NCBI GenBank assembly: GCA_019413925.1
Contig: DXMY01000028.1
Coordinates: 1 to 64,000 of the forward strand
Reading direction: 5' to 3'
Source: Collinsella sp.
GTDB lineage: Bacteria; Actinomycetota; Coriobacteriia; Coriobacteriales; Coriobacteriaceae
DNA length: 64,000 bases
A program made the position numbers and the translations under genes. This document shows positions 34,732-44,872 of the stretch, piece by piece. Within the stretch, counting starts at the first letter, position 1, and every line of letters starts with the position of its first letter. The notes under the pieces were generated by a model. The model was not told the origin of the DNA. It did no database searches and saw only the letters and a program-made list of their open reading frames with translations.

Positions 34732-37214
34732 AACGAGAAGTACTCACTGTCGGAGGATAGGTTCGGTCCGAGCCACGGGTCACCATCGAGGAAGAGCTCC
34801 GGCCAGCGTTGCATGAACAGAGCTTGCTCGCGTTTCCAGCGGCGCAGCTTTTCCTCGTTAGCCTCTTCCCTGCCGCGCGAGGTGAACTCGTAGTGGTACA
34901 GCTCGGCATAGGGCGTAAAGATGGTGCGGTAGCCCGCCTCCCACACGCGCAGGCAAAAGTCTGCGTCGTTAAAGCCTACGGCGAATTCCTCGTTGTAGCC
35001 CCCGACCTGCTCAAATACGTCACGTCGCACCATCTGGCAGGCGCCCGTTACGGCGCTAAAGTTGCCCGGACGCACAGCACGGGCAAGATAGCCCTCGCGC
35101 TTTACCGAGAAGTCTTGGTTGGCATGGGCAAGTGCGCCGCGCACACCGACCAAAATGCCAGCGTGCTGCACCAGGTGGTCGGCAAAATAGAGCTTGGCAC
35201 CCACCACGCCCGCATCGGGACGTTGCAGACAACCCATCATCTCTTCGATAAAGTCGGGGCTAATGACCTCGGTATCGTTGTTGAGCAGCAGCAGGTAGTC
35301 GCCCTTGGCGTGCTCCACACCAAAATTGATGATCTGAGAGTAATTAAACTCGCCCGGCCAGTACACAACGCGCGCGATGCCCTTGCCTTCTGATGCTGAA
35401 GCCACGCGTTCCGGCAGGGTTTCGTAATACGCAAACGTATCCGGGGCTTCGCTGTTGTTCTCCACCAAGACGATCTCATAGTTGGCATACGTGGCCTTCT
35501 GGGCAATCGACATCACACAGGCATCGAGCGTCTCAACGTGGTCCTTGGTGGGAATCACAATGCTCACCAGCGGCGCAGGCTCCGGCAGCGCATAGCGCAT
35601 GCGATAGACAAACGGCGTCTCGGTCTCCTCGACCGTTCCGCAAATGCCCAGCTCGTTAAAGTGACGCTGCAGCGCAAGGCGCCCGGCTTCAATGGCATAC
35701 GGCTTGCTATCGGCAGAGCCATCGGCGGTCGACCCCGGATGAACGCGCCAGTGATACAGCACGTGCGCAACATGCTCAAACCGCGCGCCCGCCGCAAGGC
35801 AGCGAAGCGTCAGGTCGTAGTCCTGGGCGCCCGCAACGTCTTCTGGGGACATGCCAATACGATCGATAAGCGCCTTCTCCACCATCAGGAAATGCGTCAC
35901 GCAGTTATGGCTATAGAGCAGGTCAACGTTGAGTTTGGTCTTAAAGACCGGCTGGCCCCACTCCCCCGTTTTCTGGAACATGTCCTCGTCGCAGAACAGG
36001 ACTTGGGGACGCTCGCCCTCGGCAGCCTTGTTCAGCGCGGAAACATACTGGAATAACGCGTCCGGTTCCAGAATGTCGTCATGGTCCAAGAACGCGATGT
36101 AGTCTCCAGTCGCCTGCTGAATACCAGCGTTGGTGTTGAGCACAATGCCGCCGTTGCCAGGCAGCTCAATACGACAAACCCGCTCGTCATTGGCGGCAGC
36201 CGCAAGATTGGCCACCGCATCCCATTCGGGCGAGGCGTCCATAAGCAGCAATTCCCAGTTGTCATAGCTCTGGGCTAGCACCGAGTCCAGCAGCTCGCGC
36301 AGGTAGACCCGATCTGTCTTGTAGCACGGCACCACAATGCTCACGAGCGGTCTATAGGCAAAGGCCGCCGAAGCGACACGCTGGCACGCCAAATCGGCCG
36401 GCTTTGCGCGATGCCGCTCAAACCAACGTCGATAAGCTGCGTCGTCTGCACGCGCGTCCTTCATGCGGTTCCAACTGTCGTCGACCATGCCGTTGTACAG
36501 GCGACCATCCATGGCGCAAAAACCGCTCTGAATCTGCTCTGTGGGATCACTCGCAATCGCGACAAAATCCCGTATATCCTGAGGCATCTCTACGCTCAGA
36601 TACGTTTTATTGACGCGGCAACCGTTGCGCTGCGGCACATCGCCCTGCGATTCAAACACATGCACGGTGGCATCGATGACATTCATATGCGCATCGAAGA
36701 TCTGGAGCTCAGGTGCGCACTGGAGGTCTCCAGCCCAGGTAACCTCATAGCGCCACACCGCGCCGGCGTCTGCCGGTAAATAACGAACGGCATCGATCTC
36801 ATAGCGACCGCAGCACTCGCTGCGCTGTGCATCGCGAACAAGCGCACACATCGCAGGCTTTGCTTTGTAGTTAATCTTGGATTCCAGCTTGGCCACGCGG
36901 CTATCGAGGCGAATGGCGCCAAGCTTTTGGCCACCGGACACAAATGCAGCGTCGATCGCAGAGCCATCCAAAAACGGAAGCACCAAGACAGCGAGCTCGC
37001 GCTCGTAATCGGAAACGGAAGGGCAAAGCGCCAGCACACGGCCATGATCGACTGGGAACACCAGCGACGGCACACAAGAACCGCTCGTTGTCGCATGGGC
37101 AAACGCCTGAGAACCCTCCCGCTCGATAAGCGCGGCGACATCCTGACCGGCAAAACGAAGCAGCACAAACAGACGGCCCTGACTGCGGCAAAGTGCCAAA
37201 CGCTTGATACTCAT
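34728..37214 (-). CDS. Large glycosyltransferase with two GT2 domains (paralogue of the 6454 gene)
   Basis: 828 residues, with an N-terminal beta-rich region and GT2 domains starting at LVSIVVPCYKTD (about 287) and LVSIVIPTKDH (about 546). DHDDILEPD and LLNNDTEV are the donor-site motifs. Domain positions match the island copy at 6454-8925 almost exactly, but this gene is GC-rich and reads as the resident version. It is the last gene of a five-gene GT2 run, starting immediately after the stop of the preceding one (TAG-ATG). Confidence 0.87.
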   Translation of the reverse strand: MSIKRLALCRSQGRLFVLLRFAGQDVAALIEREGSQAFAHATTSGSCVPSLVFPVDHGRVLALCPSVSDYERELAVLVLPFLDGSAIDAAFVSGGQKLGAIRLDSRVAKLESKINYKAKPAMCALVRDAQRSECCGRYEIDAVRYLPADAGAVWRYEVTWAGDLQCAPELQIFDAHMNVIDATVHVFESQGDVPQRNGCRVNKTYLSVEMPQDIRDFVAIASDPTEQIQSGFCAMDGRLYNGMVDDSWNRMKDARADDAAYRRWFERHRAKPADLACQRVASAAFAYRPLVSIVVPCYKTDRVYLRELLDSVLAQSYDNWELLLMDASPEWDAVANLAAAANDERVCRIELPGNGGIVLNTNAGIQQATGDYIAFLDHDDILEPDALFQYVSALNKAAEGERPQVLFCDEDMFQKTGEWGQPVFKTKLNVDLLYSHNCVTHFLMVEKALIDRIGMSPEDVAGAQDYDLTLRCLAAGARFEHVAHVLYHWRVHPGSTADGSADSKPYAIEAGRLALQRHFNELGICGTVEETETPFVYRMRYALPEPAPLVSIVIPTKDHVETLDACVMSIAQKATYANYEIVLVENNSEAPDTFAYYETLPERVASASEGKGIARVVYWPGEFNYSQIINFGVEHAKGDYLLLLNNDTEVISPDFIEEMMGCLQRPDAGVVGAKLYFADHLVQHAGILVGVRGALAHANQDFSVKREGYLARAVRPGNFSAVTGACQMVRRDVFEQVGGYNEEFAVGFNDADFCLRVWEAGYRTIFTPYAELYHYEFTSRGREEANEEKLRRWKREQALFMQRWPELFLDGDPWLGPNLSSDSEYFSF

Positions 37215-38282
37215 CTACACTTCTCGCTTTCCAAGGGCGTTCGCTGCCATGCGTTTGCAGGCACCCAGGCGCCCAAACCTCAAGACGTCGTAATCGAACA
37301 TGAGCTTTTTGCACGCACGGGCATTGGGGGCATTGCTGGTAAGCGCTGCACGCACCATAGCAGCAACAGAAGGAGCGCATTGCGCGAGCGCAGTATCGCT
37401 GCCCACGGCAGAGCCGGCAAGCGCCGTGGCAACGGCAGCAAACACCTTGCCGCAGTCCGTACCCAACAGCCTGAGCGCATCGTACAGCACCAGATCGCAC
37501 AGGAAATATGCCAGGTCATCGGCATGCTGGGCATCGAGACCATCGCGCTGCCAGTCAGCCAGCACCGCGGAGTAAATCTTCACGTGCTCTAGCAGGCGCG
37601 TCTCGTCGTCATAGCGCATGATGTCCATGAGCGAGCCCTTGCGCGCCACACGGTAGTCATACAGCTTGTTCGAGATAAGCGAAGTCTTGCACGAACGACC
37701 GTACACGGCAAAATCGAAGACCTGGTCCTCGCCATACTTAACGGTTTCGTCGAACACGATCCCGTTGCCCAGCAAAAACTCACGCTTGCAGGCGGTGCGC
37801 CATGCAAAGGGGCGAGACGCTTCCTTAAACAGCAGGTCGGTGCTATAGCCCTCAAATGACACATCGCGCGGGCTCAGCACATAGTTAAGCCACGGATACC
37901 CTGCCTCCAGCGGATACGGGTTCGCGCCAAAGGTCAAAACGTCGCAGTCCTCGCGCTCAAAGGCATCGACGATCACGCGGCATGCATCGGGCGTAAAGCG
38001 GTCGTCGGAATCCAAAAACGCGACGATAGGAGCCGAGGACGCAGCGATACCCGCGTTACGGGCGCTCGACAAACCACCGTTGGGTTTATCAATCAGCGTA
38101 AAGCGCGCGTCCTTTTCGCAATAGGCAGCGGCGATGTCGCGCGACCCATCCGGCGAGCCATCGTTAACCAGCACACCTTCCCAACCGGGCATATCCTGCG
38201 CGAGTAGGGAGTCCAGGCACCATGCCAGGCAATCCTCCACCTTGTAGATGGGAACGACAACGGAAATCTTGGGGGTAACCAT
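37215..38282 (-). CDS. GT2 glycosyltransferase
   Basis: 355 residues. The GT2 domain begins ISVVVPIYKVEDCL, with NDGSPDGS and the DxD-type FLDSDDRF. About 250 residues of helical C-terminal region follow, as in capsule/teichoic glycosyltransferases. The ATG at 38282 is preferred over a GTG two codons upstream, because AGGAG then has a nine-base spacing. It follows the next gene by 12 bases in the minus-strand cluster. Sugar and acceptor unknown. Confidence 0.85.
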   Translation of the reverse strand: MVTPKISVVVPIYKVEDCLAWCLDSLLAQDMPGWEGVLVNDGSPDGSRDIAAAYCEKDARFTLIDKPNGGLSSARNAGIAASSAPIVAFLDSDDRFTPDACRVIVDAFEREDCDVLTFGANPYPLEAGYPWLNYVLSPRDVSFEGYSTDLLFKEASRPFAWRTACKREFLLGNGIVFDETVKYGEDQVFDFAVYGRSCKTSLISNKLYDYRVARKGSLMDIMRYDDETRLLEHVKIYSAVLADWQRDGLDAQHADDLAYFLCDLVLYDALRLLGTDCGKVFAAVATALAGSAVGSDTALAQCAPSVAAMVRAALTSNAPNARACKKLMFDYDVLRFGRLGACKRMAANALGKREV

Positions 38283-38294
38283 AATCACGCGCTC

Positions 38295-39413
38295 CTACTG
38301 TGCGGCCGGAACGTCATCAGGGTGCGGGTTGTCACCGTAAGTGCGCTGATACGTCAGCACGCGCCAGACCAGCGGCAGGCCGCCGATCTTAAAGTAGTGC
38401 TTAAACGTATTGAGCTTGCCCGGCTTCTTAAAATCAAAGCGCGAATCGATATAGGCGCGGGGCGACTTGACCATCAGGCGCAAGTCGGTCTCGCCACGCG
38501 GATCAAACAGCGACAGATCAAAGCGACCGGCATCCCAGTCGGCCTTGAGCTCGGACGAGGCTTTCTTCCAAAACTGCTCGCGCAGTTCATCGACCAGGCG
38601 CTCATCATTCCAACGGTACGTATCGACCTTCATGCGCATTAAAATACCCTGAAGCTGAGCCTTAAGCTCGGGGCGTTCATCCAAAAAGCGCTGCATCTCG
38701 GCGTATTCGTCGCACACGCAAAATACCTTGTTGGGCGAATTAACGGAGCTCTTCTCGTTATCCTGGCGATAGCACAAAATGGGGTCCGCAATAAACGCGG
38801 CACGCTCGGCGCAAGCCCAAACCTTAAAGTTAAAGCCTGCGTCCTGATACGAGGCACCCGGCGTGGGAAGGAACCGAATCTGATTGTCGTTGAGGAACTC
38901 GCGCCGATAGATAGCCGACCAAATGGAAGGTTTGCGGTAGAAGATGCCCGGGCGATCGACAGGGCGATACGCGGCGCCCGTCATATGCTCGTCGATGATC
39001 CCAAACAGCTCACGGCGCTCGCTGGGCGTGGACCAATACAGGTAAAAGTCGCCCTTCACCACATCGGCATGCTCAGCATCGGCCTTGGCGACCAGCTTTT
39101 GGAGCGAATCCTCAAACATAAAGTCGTCGGACTCAAGGATGCCCACGTGCTCACCGCGCGCCATCTCCAGGCCGCGGTTCATCGAGTCGCCGTAGCCGCT
39201 GTTGGCTTTGTCGATCATCTTGACACGGGAGTCGCGCTCCATGTACTCGCGGATAATCGCCGGCGAGCTGTCGGTCGACCCGTCGTTAATGCAGATGATC
39301 TCAATGTCCTTGAGCGTCTGAGTCACGGCAGAATCGAGGCACTCGCGCAGGTAGCGTTCGACATTGCAAATGGGAACAAGCAGCGAAACTTTAGGGGTAT
39401 CAGAGTTCTGCAA
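38295..39413 (-). CDS. GT2 glycosyltransferase, tandem paralogue A
   Basis: 372 residues. The GT2 domain starts VSLLVPICNVERYLRECLDS; NDGSTDSS and ILESDDF are the nucleotide and DxD motifs. It starts at a TTG at 39413 with a perfect AGGAGG five bases upstream. The N-terminal third is nearly identical at the DNA level to the gene at 40535-41638, while the C-terminal regions have diverged, though they still share CYRQDNEKSSVNS. This points to duplication with later gene conversion of the catalytic part. Confidence 0.86.
   Translation of the reverse strand: MQNSDTPKVSLLVPICNVERYLRECLDSAVTQTLKDIEIICINDGSTDSSPAIIREYMERDSRVKMIDKANSGYGDSMNRGLEMARGEHVGILESDDFMFEDSLQKLVAKADAEHADVVKGDFYLYWSTPSERRELFGIIDEHMTGAAYRPVDRPGIFYRKPSIWSAIYRREFLNDNQIRFLPTPGASYQDAGFNFKVWACAERAAFIADPILCYRQDNEKSSVNSPNKVFCVCDEYAEMQRFLDERPELKAQLQGILMRMKVDTYRWNDERLVDELREQFWKKASSELKADWDAGRFDLSLFDPRGETDLRLMVKSPRAYIDSRFDFKKPGKLNTFKHYFKIGGLPLVWRVLTYQRTYGDNPHPDDVPAAQ
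39158..39320. repeat. 163-bp near-identical direct repeat, copy A
   Basis: Matches 41377-41539 with five mismatches by eye. It encodes the NDGST-to-ESDD part of the two tandem glycosyltransferases. Confidence 0.88.
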
Positions 39414-39487
39414 GAGAACCTCCTGTTGAATAGCGTGTAACAGGGTTATTTTAGCAGCCGGGTTGCGGCGGGCGGCAGCGCTTGGAA

Positions 39488-40528
39488 TTATATAAAGCGC
39501 TCCAGGCAGGCTTTGAGACCGCGAGTCGAAAGATAGAACAGCGTGGCATCTGCCATCGAAACGCCCGGGGTCGCCGCAACGAGCTTGTGGGCAACACGGC
39601 GAACGGCGCCCTTAGCAGGCATATCCGCCCACTCCGTTCCCAAAAACGTCGTGAGGTCCATGTTGACGCGAGCCGCCACGCGATGGAAGTCATCGGAATC
39701 CAAGCGCGCCAAATCAAACACGATAAGGTCCAGGAACCAGGTGATCAGCTCGCCGGGACACAGGTCCATAAGACCGTAGCCCGCCCAGTCCTCCAAGACC
39801 TCCTCGAGCATTCTCATATGGGCATCGAGCTTTTTGGCGCGAGCCTCGACACTGTTGAACTCGTGCGTCGCCGATTCGCTCTCCATCACGTAGTGGTAGA
39901 ACTTGTCCGGCATGACGACGGTCCTGTGGGCAAGCGCATAAGCCGCAAATTGGAAGACGACGTCCTCGCCCAAAGCCAAACCGGGGGCGAAGCGAATGCC
40001 TTCGCGATTGAGCAGCTCGCGCGAAAAAGCCGCACGGCAGGCATAGGGCTGCGTATTCGAATGGAACAGCAGTTGGGGATCACGGGCGCCGAAGGTACCA
40101 GCTTTGGGGCTCATGAGTTGCTGGACGCGTTTGGGGGCAGCATCGGCAGGTTCACAGGCGCCGCCAAAAACGGCGGCCTCGGCATCCGCAGACTCCATGG
40201 CATGCAGCACGCGCTCGACCGTCTGGGCATCGATGTAATCGTCGGCGTCCACAAAAAAGACGGTCTCGCCCTCGGCGGCATCGATACCCGCATTTCGAGC
40301 ACACGAGACGCCCGCGTTTTCCTGGTCAATCACCAGTACGCGATCGTCGGCCTGCGCGATCTGACGCAACGCGTTCAACGAATCATCAGTCGAACCGTCG
40401 TTGACGCAGACAACCTGAATCGAGCGCTCGGACTGGGCCAACAGCGAATCGAGGCATCGCTGAATGGAGCGCGACGAATTGTAGACGGGAACGACAATGG
40501 TCGCTTTGGGGGTCAAAGTCTCTCCCAT
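39488..40528 (-). CDS. GT2 glycosyltransferase
   Basis: 346 residues. The GT2 core starts ATIVVPVYNSSRSIQRCLDS, with NDGSTDDS, ARNAGIDAAEG and FFVDADDYI as donor-binding motifs. The helical C-terminal region differs from the neighbouring paralogues. The ATG at 40528 begins six bases after the preceding gene in the cluster (stop at 40535). Role in polymer assembly inferred from context only. Confidence 0.85.
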   Translation of the reverse strand: MGETLTPKATIVVPVYNSSRSIQRCLDSLLAQSERSIQVVCVNDGSTDDSLNALRQIAQADDRVLVIDQENAGVSCARNAGIDAAEGETVFFVDADDYIDAQTVERVLHAMESADAEAAVFGGACEPADAAPKRVQQLMSPKAGTFGARDPQLLFHSNTQPYACRAAFSRELLNREGIRFAPGLALGEDVVFQFAAYALAHRTVVMPDKFYHYVMESESATHEFNSVEARAKKLDAHMRMLEEVLEDWAGYGLMDLCPGELITWFLDLIVFDLARLDSDDFHRVAARVNMDLTTFLGTEWADMPAKGAVRRVAHKLVAATPGVSMADATLFYLSTRGLKACLERFI

Positions 40529-40534
40529 GTCGAC

Positions 40535-41638
40535 CTATCCCCTCAGCGATTCGATGAGGAAGGCAGCGACCACGCCTGGGCCTCCAACCGAGGCGTAATA
40601 CTTAGCACGCCCCAAGGCACCATCCGTCGCAAAACTCGGATGCTCGTCAACCCAGCCCTCAGGATCTTTGAGGATGGCAGCGAGATTTGCGCGCTTCCAC
40701 GGCTTGAGGTCGTCAAGCGAAAAGTCCCCGGCGTCCAAGGCCGCTTGGAACTCCTTGGCCATCTGAACCAGGAACTCCTTATAGAACTTAGGCGCCAGGC
40801 GCACGTAGTTCCACATGTACGAATCGTACTTAATGAGCTGATTGAACTTGAGCATGCGCGCGACATCGCCGCTTACGTGGTCGCGGGCATAATCCTCACG
40901 AATCCAACGCTCAATCTCGGCATACTCGGTATTGACGCAAAAGACCTTAGCCGAAGAATTGACCGAGGAGTTCTCGTTGTCCTGACGATACGAAAGCACG
41001 GCATCGTGCAGGTAAACGGCCTTGTCGGCGCAGGCAATCACCTTAAAGGCAAACGACGTGTCCTGAAAGGATGCTCCCGGAGTCGGCAAGAACTTGATGC
41101 CGTTGCGCTCAAGAAAATCGCGACGGTACACAGCCGACCAAATCGACGGCTTTTGCTTAAAGAACTGTGTCGTATCGCTCGGGTGCACCGGCTTGCCGCA
41201 ATCCCGAGGTCTAAACATCTCGTGTAGCGAACGGCGCTCCTCGGGCTTAGACCAGTAGAAATCAAAGTTCGCCTTCGCAAAGTCGGCATTATTGGTATCG
41301 GCGGCCGAGACAAGCTTTTCGAGTGCGTCGGACGCCATAAAGTCATCGGACTCCAAGATACCAACGTACTTGCCACGCGCCATCTCCAGACCGTGGTTCA
41401 TCGAGTCGCCGTAGCCGCTGTTGGCTTTGTCAATCATCTTGACACGGGAGTCGCGCTCCATGTACTCGCGGATAATCGCCGGCGAGTTGTCGGTCGACCC
41501 GTCGTTAATGCAGATGATCTCGATGTCCTTGAGCGTCTGCGCCAGGGCGGAATCGAGACACTCGCGCAGGTAGCGCTGAACATTGTAAATGGGAATAAGC
41601 AGCGACAGAACAGGGCTGCCAGAGGCGTTAGTAGACAA
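40535..41638 (-). CDS. GT2 glycosyltransferase, tandem paralogue B
   Basis: 367 residues. It starts LSLLIPIYNVQRYLRECLDS, with NDGSTDNS and ILESDDF. A TTG start at 41638 has AAGGAG five bases before it. First gene of the five-gene minus-strand GT2 run. Its N-terminal DNA nearly matches paralogue A. The 41639-41894 gap upstream holds its promoter region but no box I can call with confidence; a TATAAT on the plus strand near 41705 may serve the divergent GT2 gene. Confidence 0.86.
   Translation of the reverse strand: MSTNASGSPVLSLLIPIYNVQRYLRECLDSALAQTLKDIEIICINDGSTDNSPAIIREYMERDSRVKMIDKANSGYGDSMNHGLEMARGKYVGILESDDFMASDALEKLVSAADTNNADFAKANFDFYWSKPEERRSLHEMFRPRDCGKPVHPSDTTQFFKQKPSIWSAVYRRDFLERNGIKFLPTPGASFQDTSFAFKVIACADKAVYLHDAVLSYRQDNENSSVNSSAKVFCVNTEYAEIERWIREDYARDHVSGDVARMLKFNQLIKYDSYMWNYVRLAPKFYKEFLVQMAKEFQAALDAGDFSLDDLKPWKRANLAAILKDPEGWVDEHPSFATDGALGRAKYYASVGGPGVVAAFLIESLRG
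41377..41539. repeat. 163-bp near-identical direct repeat, copy B
   Basis: Partner of 39158-39320. The two lie about 2.2 kb apart in the same orientation, so recombination between them would delete one glycosyltransferase gene and make a chimera. Confidence 0.88.
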
Positions 41639-41894
41639 ATGTGCTCCTTAGGAAATACCTGTCGTTTCATGGTATCAAAGGGTCAGCGCGCCAGCGGGCG
41701 TTTATATAATCTATGGAGCCTCTTGCGGGCAAAGCAGCCCCACGTCATGCGGCGGGCCCATGGCAGGTTCCTGCGTTTTATTCAAAGCTTGCCACCAAGG
41801 TGCGCCGAGCCTTTACAATAGGACAGTCCCAAGGACGTATTCGATAGCTTCCGCGCTGCACTCGCCCGCCGCGCGTGAAAGGATATATTGCCCC

Positions 41895-42914
41895 ATGCCT
41901 TCAACCCTTCCCGCTCCCATCGATAAGCTCGCCATTGTCGTCGTTACGTACAAGCGCCAGGAACTCCTGGCCAACTTGTTCGACTCCATGACCGAGCTCA
42001 CGGCAACGCCCTGGCGCATCGTGATTGTCGATAACGAGAATTCGCGCGAGACCGAGGCCATGTGCTCCGCATTCAACGAGCGCCTGGCCAACCTGTGGGG
42101 CATCGACACCGAGCAACCCGACGCGCAGGGCGGCACCGACCGTGTCATCTACGCCCCGCAGCTCGAAAACGGCGGCGGTGCGGGCGGCTTCTCCGCCGGC
42201 ACCAGATGCGCCTACGACCTGGGCGCTCAGTGGTTCTGGGTGATGGACGACGATGTGCTCGTCATCCCCGAAGGCATCGAGCGTCTTGCCAAGTGGACCG
42301 ACCGCTACGACGTCATCCAGGGTTCGCGCCTGGACTTTGACGGCGGCGCCTTCTTTTGGCAATACCAACTCATCCTTTCGCTCGGCATTCCCAACCCTGT
42401 CGCCAAGTGGGACCTGGGACCCGAGGGCTACCGCGCCATGAACCAGCTATGCTTTGAGGGCGGCATGTTCTCGCGCCGCGTGGTCGACAAGATTGGCCTG
42501 CCCGACGCGCGCTTCTTTATCTACGGCGACGATGCCTGCTATGGCTACGTGGCCAGCCAGCACTTCCCCGCCGCCGTTGTTGCCGACGTGGTGCTTAAGC
42601 GCGCCCGCGCCGTCTCTAACTGGGATATCGCCGGCAAGCGCCAGCTCAACTCTACGAGCGACACCAACCGCTACTACATCATGCGCAACCGAGGCTTCCT
42701 CGCTCGCTATATGCAGATCTACGGTGACTACCACCCCATGCTGTTCCGCCTGGGCAATGCCGCGACCTTCTGCAAGGAATTCATTCGCCTGGCTGCGGTC
42801 GATAAGTGCTTTAAGACCGGCATTCCGGCGCTGTGCCGCGGCATGAAGGACGCCCGCAAGATCGTCAAGGACCCCAACTGGAAGCCCATGCCGCCCATGA
42901 AGGACACCGAGTAA
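41895..42914 (+). CDS. GT2 glycosyltransferase, galactofuranosyl/rhamnosyltransferase-like
   Basis: 339 residues from ATG 41895, which AAAGGAT precedes; an upstream in-frame ATG at 41760 would add 45 unrelated residues. The core starts LAIVVVTYKRQELLANLFDSM, and the donor motif is FWVMDDDVL. QLENGGGAGGFSAG and FIYGDDACYG are like those of GlfT-type and actinobacterial rhamnosyltransferases. It is transcribed away from the minus-strand GT2 cluster. Donor unproven. Confidence 0.82.
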   Translation: MPSTLPAPIDKLAIVVVTYKRQELLANLFDSMTELTATPWRIVIVDNENSRETEAMCSAFNERLANLWGIDTEQPDAQGGTDRVIYAPQLENGGGAGGFSAGTRCAYDLGAQWFWVMDDDVLVIPEGIERLAKWTDRYDVIQGSRLDFDGGAFFWQYQLILSLGIPNPVAKWDLGPEGYRAMNQLCFEGGMFSRRVVDKIGLPDARFFIYGDDACYGYVASQHFPAAVVADVVLKRARAVSNWDIAGKRQLNSTSDTNRYYIMRNRGFLARYMQIYGDYHPMLFRLGNAATFCKEFIRLAAVDKCFKTGIPALCRGMKDARKIVKDPNWKPMPPMKDTE

Positions 42915-42937
42915 CGGAGCCGAAAACACCTCGGCGC

Positions 42938-44737
42938 TTAAAGCCGCTGGCACACCGTAGCCACATGCCGTCCATCAAACCCGAACCCCCAGCGCACGCG
43001 GCCAACGCCGGGTCGCGGCACACGGATTTCGTCGATGCCGTCGCGCTCTATGTCGAGCAGCGCCTGCACGGCCAGCAATTCCAGGCCCAGCGCATCCACA
43101 CCGGGGTCATACATCATGTTGATCGTTATCAGCGGACGTTCATCGAGCATACCGATCGTATCGGCTATGTCGAACACGGCGCCCGTAGGAAAAACCTGGA
43201 TGTCCCAGCGATCCGCGCCACACTTTCGCCTCGAAGCAGGATTGGCATAGCCCGGCAATCCAAAGCAGAGTCCTTGCAAGAGTAGGTGATATGGCAGCGG
43301 TGTATCTGGGTCGGTCACACCGATTCCCGCATCTCCCAAGATGCGGCTTAGCGCCCGCCTCACGGTATCCTCGTTCCCATGGCACAGCCCGTCGCGAAAC
43401 GCATCGACGTCTCGAATGTCTTCTGCAGCGCACTCAAACCACTCAATAATCACTAGACGCAAGGCCTGGCGAAGCTCGTTATTGGGCAATCGCAAAGCAC
43501 AGAGGCGATCGCCATACTCTGGCTCCTCAGTCATATCTGTCGTCAGGAAACCTGACAGATACAGCGCCGTCCACAAGCCATCATCAGGCGAGGCCTCTAG
43601 CCCCGCAGCGCCCAAACAAAGCGGGACCCCAACGCATCCATGGGCCTCGAGCAAATCAAACAAGATCGAAAGGCGGTCGAGATTCCAGTCACTAACTACC
43701 CTACTCAGGCAATCCGCATACCCATACAGATCGGCACGCACGGGCGCCGTGCAGCCTCGGTCCAAAAACCCAATCACACGCTCTGGACTCGAGCAATAGG
43801 CCCTGCCAAACCGATACCCCTCGAGCCATTCACGCGCATCATCCAGGTATTCCTCGCGCCCAGCATGATTCAGCAGAGCCTCGGCCTCGGCATCCGAAAA
43901 GCCGAACCAACGGTCACACCAGGTCGAAAGCGGCGTCGTCAGACAATACGAGCAGCAGTGCAAAGAAAGCGCCGCTTCGGCAGGGCCGGGATACTCCCCC
44001 ATCAGACACGTCAGCCGCAACGAATCGCGCGCAGTGGCAATGGCGTCAAACAGCGCACGGTCAAGTAGTTCTGCCGGATCGGCGTCGGAAGCGTCCCTCG
44101 CGCTCGCACGGCGAGACCACGCCGCATCGTACCCATCAACGAGCAATACAACCTGCTCATCGCAGGCAATCTCCAGCAGCTCTATGAGCACGCCAAGCAC
44201 CGAGGCGACCTCATCCTCGCTCGCCGCGCCACGCGCAACGCGTTCGATGTGACGCACCTTGTCTCGAGCTAAATCCGGAGCCTCCAAAAGCGCCAGCAGA
44301 CGAGCGCACTCGCCCGAAAGAGCATCGCGCACGACGTCGGCAATAGCGGCGCCACGCCTCGCAGCGCCAGAAAAGTCCAGCGATATCACCGGATAGCAAG
44401 CGTACTCATCCCGATAGCGCCCGCCGTCTGCATCCCAAATCTGAGCATCGGCAAACAAACGCTGACCAGCGCGACTGACCGCCGGACGCTCCAGAAAAGC
44501 CCTGAGCATCGACAAGTTCATGCTCTTGCCAAAACCCTCGGGTCGACAGCACACCACAACGGACGCGTCGCAATCCAACACATCTGCAATAAACATGGTC
44601 TTGTCGACCAGCGTGCAGCAACCAAGAGCCTCCGCATAGTCGTGCATGCCAATGGGTAAAGCCGCATCGTCGGCACAGCCGATCAAACGCACGCCAAAGC
44701 CGGCAGCACAACCATTATTTGCCTGTTCAGACACCAA
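42938..44737 (-). CDS. AAA-ATPase-like protein with a degenerate PD-(D/E)XK nuclease-like C-terminus
   Basis: 599 residues. The N-terminal part matches the predicted AAA-ATPase family (PF09820): LPIGMHDYAEAL, VDKTMFIADVLD, a Walker A-like RPEGFGKSMNLSML and a Walker B-like VVLLVDGYD. These proteins usually end in a PD-(D/E)XK nuclease-like domain. Here the corresponding tail reads GADRWDIQVF ... LITINMMYD, where a family member would have an E-x-K after the strand, so catalysis looks lost. The family is often expanded in gut bacteria and has no settled role. Start is a TTG or GTG at 44737/44734, behind GGGGGA. GC-rich like the chromosome. Confidence 0.75.
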   Translation of the reverse strand: MVSEQANNGCAAGFGVRLIGCADDAALPIGMHDYAEALGCCTLVDKTMFIADVLDCDASVVVCCRPEGFGKSMNLSMLRAFLERPAVSRAGQRLFADAQIWDADGGRYRDEYACYPVISLDFSGAARRGAAIADVVRDALSGECARLLALLEAPDLARDKVRHIERVARGAASEDEVASVLGVLIELLEIACDEQVVLLVDGYDAAWSRRASARDASDADPAELLDRALFDAIATARDSLRLTCLMGEYPGPAEAALSLHCCSYCLTTPLSTWCDRWFGFSDAEAEALLNHAGREEYLDDAREWLEGYRFGRAYCSSPERVIGFLDRGCTAPVRADLYGYADCLSRVVSDWNLDRLSILFDLLEAHGCVGVPLCLGAAGLEASPDDGLWTALYLSGFLTTDMTEEPEYGDRLCALRLPNNELRQALRLVIIEWFECAAEDIRDVDAFRDGLCHGNEDTVRRALSRILGDAGIGVTDPDTPLPYHLLLQGLCFGLPGYANPASRRKCGADRWDIQVFPTGAVFDIADTIGMLDERPLITINMMYDPGVDALGLELLAVQALLDIERDGIDEIRVPRPGVGRVRWGFGFDGRHVATVCQRL

Positions 44738-44872
44738 AACGTTCCCCCTAAATCACAACACGGTGCCAATTGTAATGACCTCCTCGCGCGTACCGATGCC
44801 GCCGCGCGATCATATCGGGCAACGGTAGCAACAAGAGGTGTGAGGGGGCACAACTAATCGTTGCACAACAAA

